Positions 43,251 to 54,106 of a stretch of 64,000 bases of DNA are shown here, one piece after another (position 1 is the first letter of the stretch; each line of letters begins with the position of its first letter). Source of the stretch: Pseudofabraea citricarpa (Eukaryota; Ascomycota; Leotiomycetes; Helotiales; Dermateaceae); contig JAPWGK010000008.1 in assembly GCA_029641185.1 (NCBI GenBank), positions 248,001 to 312,000 of the forward strand, in the 5' to 3' direction. The notes beneath the pieces are model-generated. The model saw only the letters and a program-made list of their open reading frames with translations, did no database searches and was not told where the DNA came from. The translations under genes were made by a program, and so were the position numbers.

Positions 43251-45280
43251 ATGGAGTCACTTGAAAAGAACAAGTTGAATTCGACAGGTCTTGATAAAAA
43301 GGCGGAAGAGAGCCCAAGCTCTTTGGAACAAACCACAAGCATTAGCCAGGCAGAGCTCATTGAACTCCATGACAATCGCAATGGCCAATTCCACCGGCCG
43401 TTTACAGCTCGCCAGATCCATGTGAGTTGAGATTCTGTCAAGCACCTCACGTTCTAGATGTTCTCTTGTAGGTTCCTCAATTACTAACAGAAGTCCAGGT
43501 CATATCTTTGGGATCCAACATAGGAAGTGGTGTTTTTATCGGAACAGGGAAAGCGCTCGCGAATGGTGGGCCAGGGAACATGGTGGTTGCATACGCATTA
43601 GTTTGCAGCGCTGTTTGGGCGGTCTTGCAATCTTTGTCGGAGATGACAATTGCTTTTCCAACTTCTGGAAACTATATTGACTATGTTGATCGATGGGTTG
43701 ACCCTTCATTGGCTTTCGGTGCTGGCTTTGCAGAATGGCTTGGTATATATACCCCATCTGGATAAATCGGATCGGTAACGATTGCTAACGCTCACAATAG
43801 GTTGGACTGCAGTGAGTCGATTTTTCTACTGGATTGATGATGGGAACAACATGAGTTGCTAATTTCAAATTATTCAATTAGATCGTTGCTGCCGAGGCTG
43901 CATTTTTTGATATCCTCATTCAGTATTGGGCACAAGATTCGTTTCCATTGCCGGCCACGCGTAAGTACTCGATTATGCCTACTGTTAGATTAACCTGTTG
44001 ACAATCATTTTGCTAGTTACGATATTTCTACTCGCTACACTTGTGATTTTCCTGCTTCCAAGTGTGGTCTTTGCGTGGTTCGAATACATCACCTCTATTA
44101 TCAAAATCTTTCTTTTCTTGATCATTATCACCGTCTCCCTCGCTATTGTTTGTGGAGCTGGACCTCACGGTTACGTTCACGACGGCTCGTATTGGACAGC
44201 TCTTCCACCTTTCAAGAACGGCTTTGCTGTAGGTTTAGAATCACCGACACGCATGAGACTTTCTAATCAGAATAGGGGTTTTCCAATGCAATTTTGCTAG
44301 CCACCTGGGCTGTTGGAGATCAAGTATTCATTGGAATCATGGGTGGCGAGGCAAAGAGCCCTAGATTTTCCATGGCCCACGCCACGAAACTCGTTCCTTT
44401 CCGAGTCAGTTTTGTCTATATGCTCAGTGTTATATTTATCACTCTTTTAGTGCCCTCGGATGACTCAAGACTACTAGGTAGCACTGGTATAACAGCGTCG
44501 CCTTTCGTGGTTGCTGTAACAGATGCCAGTATACCAGTTATTCCAGATCTCCTGAACGCAGGAATGATGGTCGGCATTCTTGCTATCAGCGCAGAATCCA
44601 TCTATATTTCTTCAAGAATCCTGCGAACTATGGCCCACTCTCGATTAATACCTGAGGTTCTTGCCAAGGTTGACGCCGCTGGAAGACCTCGATGGGCTCT
44701 TCTGATTACTGCATTGGTCGCTACGATACTCACATACATTAATATAACTGGTTCGATCTTTCTCCACCCTCTTGATGTTGGAGTAATGCTTACCATTTAT
44801 GCAATAGCTGGTGGATCTGTGGCTCTGAACTGGCTTGTCAATATCACGAGTTCCTGCTACTTTATCAACTGGTTCATAATCGCCTTCACAAATTGGCGTT
44901 TTCACCAAGTCCTCGAGGCACAGAATGACAATCTCTTCTCACAGCTACATGCTTGGAAATCAACTAAATGGCCGCTTGCACCGTTCTGGCTTACCATAGT
45001 CTCAACATTGATCTTTGCTGGCTGTTGGGCTGCTGGAATCAAGCCCATTGGTGCCCCGCCATCTGCCTACAATTTCTTCCAGTATATGCTAGGGATGCTG
45101 ATTGTTGTTTTCTTCACACTGATCTATAAGTTGGTGATGCGGACACCTTGGCGAGACCCGAAGACTGCTGATCTGGTGACTGGAAGATGGGTTCTCAGAC
45201 CAGAAGAATTGCAACAGCTGGATGATTATTATAGAATGCCAAAGTGGAGGCGGTTCTTTACATATGTGAAGTTGTGGTAA
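43251..45280 (+). CDS. Amino-acid permease (YAT/APC family), probable proline permease
   Basis: Six exons (43251-43421, 43499-43742, 43801-43811, 43882-43960, 44017-44228, 44276-45280) encode 573 residues, about the size of Aspergillus PrnB. A hydrophilic N-terminus precedes the first helix with the amino-acid-binding motif GSNIGSGVFIGTGKALANGG. Others are LSEMTIAFPTSGNYIDYVDRWVDP, then WLGWTAIVAAEAAFFDILIQYW (formed across three exons), ATWAVGDQVFIGIMGGEAKSPR and the late helices. Twelve membrane segments are expected in the plasma membrane. Exon 3 is only 11 bases but keeps frame and the WLGWTA motif. Divergent from the regulator and just left of P5C dehydrogenase, so proline (or a related imino acid) is the likely substrate. 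Confidence 0.93.
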
Positions 45281-46378
45281 AATCTATACCCATGACCCAA
45301 ATCTGGTTACTACATACCAAGAAATCTGAGAAGAAAAAGTCATCTAAACTAGAATAGAAAGCAATGTAAAATGTAACTGGGGAATTTGAGAGTTTTATTT
45401 GATTGAATGTCATTTGCGTGGAACGGGCGTTCTCATCTATTTGAACGTTGGATATTTTACCTGCATATATTGCACTGCCGGCGACTAAGACTTATTTCCA
45501 TCCTATCAAATACAACATAAAACAATTCTATGTTTAAGTGAAAACCCCATGTCTACACTATCATTGAGGCCATTCTGACTTGTAAAATTACATTAACTTC
45601 TTTTTCTCGTGCTGCGCTGAATTTGATTACGTCTCTTCAAAATATTTTACAGCCTGGCACCTGAAGTAAAACCTGTAGCACCAATAACTGCACTATGATT
45701 AGAAACTGCACATTAGAATGAGTTTTTGAGTATATACAATCTCGCGAAAGAAATTCACAATCATATCTATACTATAGACAAAGATCAAGTTTCTTAGCCT
45801 TTAGGTTAGCTACCTTTGATGCCATTGTATTAGAGAGTTCCAACTCTTTTATCGTAGTAATGATTTTCCATTTAGGGGAATTTATATATTGATCAGGGGT
45901 TGGTAACACGGTGTATGGAAATATTTTTGTTATCTCCCATCTTCTTAATTGAGCCCATTGACAAATTGAAATACTAAGGCTATCTACCGCCAGATGATTA
46001 AAGCTTCGAAAAGATGCTGACTTTGACTTTCTACTGATTAACTGTATCAAATTGTGGATCGGGTAACAAAGCCGTAGCGCGTCAGGCCCGCGAGTCATTC
46101 GGTAAATCAAAACCCTTGACTGCCGACGACAACTGAAGATCTTAGAAATGGGGTTAGAAAGCCCTGTTTAAGTCTGAAGCTCGTTCTGCATACTTATCTT
46201 TCGGATTATGAAGCCGAAGTCGCCGCTTGAAGTTACGGCATTTTGCTTAGAGCAAGCAAGGCAGGTGTTCAACATCGGGTATCAGTCGGAACGTGCACTC
46301 TTATATAGAAACAATTCCAAACTGGATTGAATTGAAGTAGCAATCAAAGTACACGCATTCCTTGCCAGCTTCAGAATT
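45281..46378. promoter_or_regulatory. Permease 3' flank and P5C dehydrogenase promoter
   Basis: A TCGGAT-N5-AGCCGA-type sequence (CGG-N9-CCG) lies near 46202-46218, about 160 bases before the P5CDH start. An open minus-strand frame at 45772-46110 shows no family features. The left part is AT-rich. Confidence 0.4.
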
Positions 46379-48199
46379 ATGAATAGGCACGCAGCTTCCA
46401 GATTTTCGGCCAAGACAAATTTCCAAACAACGTTTAGAAGATTTGTGGGAACATCTGGCGCATATAGATTACCTAAGCCATACAATGAGAAGAACGTGAG
46501 GCATCCCTCTCACTGAAAAGAATTGAACTAAACATCATAAAGCTCGACTATGCCAAATCATCTCCAGAGCGTAGAAAACTTCAAGATGCTTTAGCTCAGT
46601 TGCGATCAAAGCTCCCTCTTTCGGTGCCAACTTTACTTAACGGCAAAGAGATAAAAGCGAACTCGAACGCAAAGGTATTGTCACAGCATTTGCCAGCCGA
46701 GAAGTCTACAGTTCTGGCAACATATACACCAGCAACAGAAGAAAATGTAGCCGCAGCTATTGAGTCCGCCCTTGCAGCGAAGCAAGAGTGGGCTGATATG
46801 TCCTTCTATGATCGTGCTGCCATTTTCCTACGAGCGGCAGACCTCGTTTCCAACAAGTATCGTTTCGAAATTATGGCAGCCACAATGCTTGGGCAGGGCA
46901 AAAATGCCTGGCAGGCGGAGATCGACGCGGCTGCTGAAACGGCAGATTTCTTCCGATTCAACGTTTCTTTTGCGCAAGAAATCTTGGAAAGACAACCAAC
47001 TATCAATGCCGAGGGCCATGCTGGGTTAGTACCTAACTTTCTAGCCATCTATGATATTGGTGGCTAACTTTGAGCCCAGGCGAACTGATTGGAGGCCACT
47101 GGAAGGATTCGTCTACGCTGTTTCGCCCTTTAACTTTACAGCTATTGGTGCTAATCTCATCTCTGGCCCAGCACTGATGGGTAATACTGTTGTGTGGAAG
47201 CCTTCGCCTAGCTCTCTCTATGCAAGCCATCTGCTCTACAACATCCTTCTTGAGGCTGGTCTTCCTCCAAATGTGGTACAACTCGTGAATGGCGACGCGG
47301 AGATGGTCACTCGTCAAGTATTCGATCACCCCAGCTTTGCAGCTTTGAACTTCACTGGATCCTCGGATGTATTTCGTGAACTCTATGGCAAAGTTGCTGA
47401 CGGAATCAGGAGTAAGAAGTACAAAGACTTCCCACGTCTGGTTGCAGAGACTTCTGGCAAGAACTTCCACCTACTCCACAATTCGGCCGATGTGTCGAGC
47501 GCAGTGAAGCACACCATCAGAGCTACATTCGAATATTCTGGTCAGAAGTGTTCAGCATGCTCTCGGATATACGTGCCAGAGAGCCGTGCTCGGCAGTTTT
47601 TCGACGAGATGAAGCAGGAGTTAAGTCATGTCAAGATGGGCCCACCCGAGGATTTTGATAGCTTCTTGGGACCTGTTATCAATCAGCAAGCATTCGACAA
47701 GGTTACAAAAGCAATTGACTTAGCAGACAAAGATCCTCAATTGGAGAAAGTCCTAGGTGGATCATACGACAACAAGACGGGCTACTATATTGAGCCAACT
47801 ATTTACGTGGCCAAAAGCTTGGAACATCCAATGTTCAATCAAGAACTCTTCGGTCCAGTCCTGATCGCTTATGTCTACCCGAATGCTGAGTTTGATACGC
47901 TTCTTGACAAGATTGACAAACAAGGTGGTGGATTCGCACTGACCGGCGCCATATTTGCGAATGATCCCAAGGCTATCAGGTTGGCGGAGGATAAATTGCG
48001 ATATGCCGCAGGAAACTTCTACATCAACTGCAAGACAACTGGCGCGGTAATTGGCCAGCAATCTTTTGGCGGAGCAAGAAGTAGTGGTACCAATGATAAG
48101 GCTGGAAGCTCTGACTCGTTGAGACGTTTTGCATCACCAAGGACATTGAAAGAAGAGTTCAACAGATTGGATTCAGTATTGTACCCTAGCAATCTTTAA
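46379..48199 (+). CDS. Delta-1-pyrroline-5-carboxylate dehydrogenase, mitochondrial
   Basis: Exons 46379-46495, 46543-47024 and 47080-48199 encode 572 residues, the normal fungal P5CDH length. The Arg/Ser/Thr-rich N-terminus without acidic residues for 36 residues looks like a mitochondrial presequence. ALDH features: EGFVYAVSPFNFTAIGANL, GNTVVWKPSPSSLYAS, the NAD-site FTGSSDVFRELY, LVAETSGKNFHLLH (conserved Glu) and the catalytic cysteine in FEYSGQKCSACSRIYV; GPVLIAYVY and FYINCKTTGAVIGQQSFGGARSSGTN end the fold. It oxidises P5C/glutamate-semialdehyde to glutamate, the second step of proline breakdown, corresponding to prnC. Confidence 0.95.
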
Positions 48200-49065
48200 G
48201 TGCTAGCTTAGAAATCTAGATTCTCTCTTTGTATATAAGACAATTCCAGACAAAATTCCATTTGACCACTCGAAGCTTAATAGTTCTCACCAAAGTGGGA
48301 CTTATATCTTGCCAAATGTGCAGTGCTTTTCAGCCCACCAAGTTCCCCGAATTATCTCCTATTCGTTTTTGTAATTTTACCTATCCTAAACTTGCTATTC
48401 CATTTGTTAGACCTTTGTATTTCTAGCCTTTCTTCTTTTAACTGTCGTAACTTGTTCTAGTGTCGTCTGTCAAAACGTGTGAGCGAGGATAATAAGACGG
48501 AATTAGACTTATTAATCTTTGAGTTATTGTGATTAATAAAGAATAAAACCAGCTATCTGTTTGAGATTCCTTGTTCATGTTTCTTGTCACTCCTCGTCAA
48601 GTTTTGCTTGTAACTAGACGTTTGCTGTGGGAAAAATATTACTAGAAAATCACAGGCATTAGTATAGAAGTGTCTCAGGAATTCAAAATAATATAGAATA
48701 GATTTCAGTGTCAGTTTTGCAGTTCTATAAGCGGATGATAATGTTGAAGCGGACATTGACATTTCTGCCAGTTCGTGAGTATCACGCGTATGTACCTTAG
48801 TCATGGAATTTCCGGCCTCTTCTGACGTTTTCTTAGACCTGAACAACGACAACAAAACATCAACCGCAGTGATCATCCGCAGTGATCAACCGCAGTGATT
48901 AACCCCCGTCAAGAACCGCAGTTAAGACCTAATAAACGCAGTTAACAACCCACAACCACGGTCAATAACCAACAACCACTCAACCACAACCAACCTCTAT
49001 CGACAACAACCACCGCTGTCCACAACACTTCCTGAAATCAAACTCCCACAAGGGCAAATAGCAAG
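48200..49065. other. Intergenic region with short tandem repeats
   Basis: 3' flank of P5CDH, then the promoter/leader of the MYND gene. The leader is strongly C/A-rich. It contains the 13-base repeats listed separately. A minus-strand frame at 48553-48876 has no supporting features. Confidence 0.4.
48864..48940. repeat. 13-base tandem repeat, CCGCAGTGATCAA-like
   Basis: CCGCAGTGAT occurs at 48864, 48877 and 48890, period 13, then degenerates into ACCGCAGTTAAG and AACGCAGTTAAC copies up to about 48940. It lies 125-200 bases before the MYND protein start. Confidence 0.75.
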
Positions 49066-51013
49066 ATGGATAACGATTTCAGCATCAAGCCATGCTGTGT
49101 AAACGCTTGGTTGACTACTGAGGGTCCGCCATGTGGTCAAACAGATTCGTTCACTTGTGGAAACTGTTTCCTGGTCCAGGCAAGTCAACCTGAAGCTCCC
49201 CCCTCTTGGTTGCTAACCTCTCATGTTCACCATAGTATTGCAGCAAGGAGTGCCAGCAAGCCCACTGGGATGCCCACAAGGTTGACTGCAAAGGCCCGTT
49301 GACGAAGCCAACTTGGAAGCCACGCTTCGAAGTTGAGCGTCGTGAACCAGCTTTCCTCCATGGTGCTCCGACTATCAAGATACATGGCGTGGCTAAATAT
49401 CTGTGGGGCAATGTTCCAGCTGTGGATATTATCAAGCATGAACAAAACGAAGGAGAGGATCTTCCTGCTAATCTCCGCCTTCTGTTTGCAGGTGAGTGGT
49501 CCATGTCCCGTCCAACGTGCAGTGCTAACTTTGCAACAGCTTCGGGAGATCTTAGGAACGTCATCAAGTCTCTCATTGGGCTCCCAAAGTCTTATACCGG
49601 CAAATGTGAGGTGGTAATCAACGATTTGGAACTCGACGTTGTGGCACGAAACGTAATTATGCTTCTCGTGTCACTTACCACCGAACCGAAGAAGGCAGCG
49701 GCAATCATGATGCATGTATGGTACTCGTCATTCATGCCCAAGGAAATGGTTCAATTCCTCCAAGACAATATCCTGCCTATGGTACAAGATGTTTGTTCTA
49801 ATATCCAGGACAAGGCGGAAGATGCTCATTTATCCAGAACCTGGGAATACGGCACACAGTCCTTACGCCTCGTTCTACAGAAGTCGGCATGGGATCGTGT
49901 TCTAGACTTCTTCCAAGTTCCGGAAGACCTGTCTACTGAAGAAGCACGAGAAATCATGGTCTCCACGACCTTCTCGGATGACAGACAGGACTACATCGAT
50001 AGAGCTCTTTACAATCAAAAGCCAGCAACCCGACTGTGCATTATCAAGTTCCGTAAAGAGGGAGCACTTATACCTTATGGAGCATCTGCTGATAAGTTCA
50101 ATACTCCTAATCCGTAAGTGCCCCAAGTCTAGAAGATATGAGAAATACTGATTTCATGGAAAGGACCTTATTTCACAAGAAGGACCCCTGGCCGATGATG
50201 GATTCCGCAGATCCCCTCAAAGGATGGAACCCCAAAGAGGTAAAGGAAAAGGCCACCATTGCAAAGAATGATGTCTATGGCAGCCTATGCATGTATCTCC
50301 AAGATCTGTTGGAGGAATTCTGCAGCCGGTCCAAATCACTCAATATCTTCTTTGATATGTATCAATTCGACGCTACGCATTTGCCCTTCATTATCAACCA
50401 GTGTGGTTTTCCCAAAGGTTCCTTTGATAGAATTGAGGTCAGTTGCTAACTCCTCGAAAACAAATATCCCTTGCTCTTAGTATCCCGGTACTGATAGTTT
50501 CAGGTGTCCAATCTCACAGATACCCATTGTCTTGGGGTCGAGCAGACCTTGGAGACATTCGGACCGCTTCTCAAAGACAAATCTGACAACCGCCATGCTA
50601 CTCTGATCGGAGCTTTTCTGAACGCCATCTACGAAGCAAAGACGAATGCTGATGATAGAATGAGCACCTTCACTTTGAGTTACCAGTGCGACCGGTACAT
50701 GGACATGTCTATCACAGGACTCGAGGATAGGGAAGTTTTTGATGCGGATTTCCACAAGTATACTGGGGCCGCCACTCTCTTTTATAGATTTGATGAGCTT
50801 TTCCAGCGCTACGCTTTGAGATTTAACTTCGACGCAGCCACCAAGTCCGCTGGGCTTAAAGTAAAGCCAGACCATACGATTATTGATCCATGGCCCCTCC
50901 GACTCAATCAGAGACCCACTAGAGAAGAATTTGAGCGTCTCTTGGAGTCTAAGTGCACAGGTGGGGAGAGATACGTCGAATGGGAGAAGGACGACGATAC
51001 CCCAACTGCCTAG
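49066..51013 (+). CDS. MYND zinc-finger protein with DUF4470 domain
   Basis: Exons 49066-49179, 49236-49491, 49540-50113, 50164-50437 and 50504-51013 encode 575 residues. An N-terminal MYND-type zinc finger is assembled across intron 1: SFTCGNCFLVQ then YCSKECQQAHWDAHKVDCKG, with the Cys/His ligand pattern of the family. It is followed by the fungal DUF4470 domain, including AASGDLRNVIKSLIGLPKSYTG and VVINDLELDVVARNVIMLL. The rest resembles the large set of fungal MYND/DUF4470 proteins of unknown function; MYND fingers bind proline-rich peptides. Intron 1 starts with GCAAGT instead of GT: this GC-AG boundary is required to link LVQ to YCSKEC. Four other introns are GT-AG. Confidence 0.9.
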
Positions 51014-51542
51014 GTTACGTTCTTGATAGAATTGGCTTCTTTTGCTTTCTGCTGCGTTTGTAAATACTGGAGGCTTTCTTAGAGTCGGTGTTGCCAGTCC
51101 ACTGGTGGTAGTTGATCACACTTTATTTCTTGAGATTATGAAGTCCCTGATGTAGTTAGTTTTCTCGGAAAATCCAATCGATTTGAAGGAAACTTCCTCT
51201 TTTACGTACTAGAGTTCCTATTCTGTTTATCGCGTGATATGATTCTAAGATATAAAAATACATCAGCTACCTTCCTTCCTTACAGTTCGGTATCATGTTC
51301 AAGGAGAATTTACTGAACACAATTATCTCGTCTTCCACATTTCCTTTAATGAAAGTGAAAATTTTATGACCATAATACATGACGGACATTTCAGAGGAAT
51401 TTGTGTGCACCAAGATGATTTGCGGCGCAGTTATAGAAGTACGCTATGTTGATCTGATAGATGTACATGATTAATCCCAAGTAGCAGTTGTAGACATATT
51501 TAAGAAGGGAAATCGACTCTCTTATGTTTGTCCCTTCACTTC

Positions 51543-51576
<34 letters not shown>

Positions 51577-52055
51577 CCCCCCCCAAAAAAAAATGAATCT
51601 GCCCAAGTGAGTCCTTCAAATCTTCTTCCGCCAGAAAGATAGCTACCAAGAACCTCTTTCTGCAAATCTCAAAAGAGACTCTCCATTATGAGATCCATAA
51701 CCAATGAACGCAACTGTAGACAAATTTTATCTTCTACCTTTCAACATCCCAGTTGTAGCAAAATGCCACAATTGCAAACTCCCGAATGCCTTTGTAGATC
51801 TGATAGCATACGTAGAGAAGGCCCACCCTATATGCTGCGTGACAAAATACATCCGTAGCTCCCATTATGCATAAAGAGTTCTCTATCCGGTCTACGCACG
51901 ACATGTTTTTGTCGAGAGAATGAAAACTGAATGTGGTCTGCGCGGTGTGAGGATTTCGAGGAAAGCGAATCGAGTCGTGTTCGGAAAGTTTGCTGAATCT
52001 GAGATTGCAAATGTGGAAAGAAATAAGACGACTGAGGGCTAGGTGGGCTGCTAGT
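51014..52055. other. Intergenic region with poly-C tract
   Basis: 3' flank of the MYND gene. Apart from the C tract it is AT-rich. An overlapping second minus-strand frame at 51734-52210 could be coding but has no support. Confidence 0.35.
51544..51593. repeat. Homopolymer C tract followed by poly-A
   Basis: 32 C in a row (51544-51575), one G, eight more C, then nine A. Read-length errors make the exact count uncertain. Confidence 0.85.
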
Positions 52056-52418
52056 TTAGCTCCCCTGTGATCTGGCTTCCCAGAACTTCCACACACAATT
52101 TCTACCCTCTTGATGGCGCCAAAACCATGCCGGCAAATCTTGGTACACGGAATAGAGTAGCCTAGCCGTAAATGATCTCCCACGTTCAACTTCGCAGCCA
52201 GCAAATTCAATCCAAAACCTGGCTTTAATATAAGCCATCAATGGGTTTTTTGATGCCTGTGAAGTGCAGGGAAAACAAACTTCCGAGCCTCTTGGTAGAT
52301 ATCGTGTAGTATGATTATAATCAATAAAATGGCAGCCCAAGAGAACAAAGTTTCCACCTTCTCCTTCAAAAAGGTCACACCGGAGCACGTATCTTGGTCC
52401 GGCATCTTTTTCTGTCAA
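52056..52418 (-). CDS. Possible hypothetical protein
   Basis: A minus-strand frame of 120 residues beginning MTEKDAGPRYVLRCDLF with aromatic and charged residues throughout (WFWRHQEGRNCVWKFWEA near the end). The overlapping frame in 51734-52210 shows comparable content, so a spliced or frame-shifted older gene is possible. No family recognised, no signal peptide. Could be a gene fragment or chance. Confidence 0.25.
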   Translation of the reverse strand: MTEKDAGPRYVLRCDLFEGEGGNFVLLGCHFIDYNHTTRYLPRGSEVCFPCTSQASKNPLMAYIKARFWIEFAGCEVERGRSFTARLLYSVYQDLPAWFWRHQEGRNCVWKFWEARSQGS

Positions 52419-52678
52419 GGGAGGTAGAATACGAATAGCTTGAGATTTTGCAGCCGCGACGTTTCGAAGGTAGGATGGAATGTATTCTGGTCTTTTTCCT
52501 GATAATTCCTTAACAAGACCGAGGAAGTGGGACTCTGTCTAGATATCAAGCGTGCTAATTTAGCTCCCGAGATCTCATCCGGCCTTATCTTCAAGATCCA
52601 AGTTCAGAATAGGACAGTGTATTAATAGAAGCAAATTTCAATTTCTCGTGCGACAGAATCAGCTACGAAAGAAGAACC

Positions 52679-53602
52679 TCAAATTGAGATGCGGAACTCA
52701 ACGTCCTGCGTTCTCGCGCCATAGAGGACATCCAGATCGCGAATCCAATGAAACAAGCAAGCTCCACAGCCACTGGTGGCACCAAAGCTGTTCAGTTCAA
52801 CCAGAACCGCCTTCCAGGTCTCAGGCTCCTCCTTGGGGAACAGCACATCAAAAGTCCAGCCCTGCTTCATGATAAGATCTCCCTCCGACGAGTCTTTCAG
52901 AGAAACCTGCTCCACGATATCCTCATAAACCCTCTGGATCTCCTTCATCATCTCCTTGACAGCAGCCTCTCTCTCGTCGTCTGATCGGTCGGAGAGAAAA
53001 GATGGCTGGTGCCACTTATACTGCGACACGGCCGTGATCCTGCCACCGAAGCAAAACACCCTAAACTCGCGCTTCGTGTCCATACGCGCATCGAACGGGA
53101 GGAAGAAGATCTCAATTGGAGAATCGGTGTCTAGCTTTCCGAGCAGCGCATTCCGAGCACGTCCAGACGTCGTAAGACACAGCAAGATGTCGTCGATGGA
53201 ATGCAGAGGTTGAGCGCCGCGGACCCCATCTTTAGGTGAACATGCATCCAAGCGTGCAAAGAGTCCTTCAGGTGGGAATGTGAGATGAGCTAGGGAGGGC
53301 ACGATATCAGATTCAAGCTCTTCGGCGTAAACGCGATTCAGGACGCGAGTGTGCATGGAGCTTCCTGCGGCAGTGACCAGCAGCCGTGCTTGAGCTGGCG
53401 AAAAGGTAACCTTTTGAACATTGGAAAGTGAGAGGCTGCGAGATTGCGCAATGAGAGGTAGCCAGCGCGAGAAGTGCTGTGGCTTTTCATCTGGTGCTGC
53501 TAGGTGGGATACGGATGGCTCGTCATGGAAAGAACTGTTGTAGTCCTCTAGATTTGAGGCGACGTGCGCGGCGTCGATCTTGACAAGATGATGATCTGCC
53601 AT
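52679..53602 (-). CDS. D123/Cdc123-family protein
   Basis: A single-exon gene of 307 residues. Family features in order: LFARLDACSPKDG (the ATP-grasp region typical of D123), RMDTKREFRVFCFGGRITAVSQYKWH, and the C-terminal block VLVELNSFGATSGCGACLFHW followed by DVLYG. Cdc123 is an ATP-grasp assembly factor for translation initiation factor eIF2 and is cytosolic. Fungi often carry additional D123-like paralogues; this one is short and ends soon after the last conserved block, so it may be the paralogue rather than the essential factor. It contains no intron. Confidence 0.85.
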   Translation of the reverse strand: MADHHLVKIDAAHVASNLEDYNSSFHDEPSVSHLAAPDEKPQHFSRWLPLIAQSRSLSLSNVQKVTFSPAQARLLVTAAGSSMHTRVLNRVYAEELESDIVPSLAHLTFPPEGLFARLDACSPKDGVRGAQPLHSIDDILLCLTTSGRARNALLGKLDTDSPIEIFFLPFDARMDTKREFRVFCFGGRITAVSQYKWHQPSFLSDRSDDEREAAVKEMMKEIQRVYEDIVEQVSLKDSSEGDLIMKQGWTFDVLFPKEEPETWKAVLVELNSFGATSGCGACLFHWIRDLDVLYGARTQDVEFRISI

Positions 53603-54106
53603 CGCTGTGATTATGTGTTGTTGTGTTTAGTTGTGGCAGAGGCGAATGTAACTTGCGTGGCTCCTCGGGTGGTGCCTGCTATGAATGCTGCCTTTTGAAG
53701 GCCATCTCATCTCATGCTATTCACTAATGTCTTTGCGTGATTCGATATGTGAGTCTCATAAACAAGGGGAAAGCAAGTCATACTTGAGCATGACTCTGGG
53801 ACTCTGCTGATTTTCTTTAGCTGGCTGGATTACTAATCCGATATGACTCAGACCGGCGAGTGTCAAGCAACCCAGAAACCGTTAAATTCCTGAAGGATTT
53901 GAAGTGAATTCAATATTTTGTATGAGCTGAATAGTAATAATTTACGTCCACGAAAAAGCTAAGAACTAAAACTAATGTTTCCTCCGCGCCAAGGAAAGAG
54001 ATAGGATCATAAGCGAGCAACCCCTTGTCGCGAAGCGAGGTTATGAGAACCACTCAAAAAGACCCAAATTATCCTCGAACTCGCCATCATATGTGTGACA
54101 GAGAAA
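53603..54106. other. Intergenic region
   Basis: Promoter of the D123-like gene on the left and 3' flank of the mucin-like gene on the right. I see nothing else. Confidence 0.4.

Noticed and set aside
45772..46110. Minus-strand frame of 112 codons between permease and P5CDH
   Set aside because: No domain, no splice-supported extension, and composition close to the surrounding AT-rich DNA.
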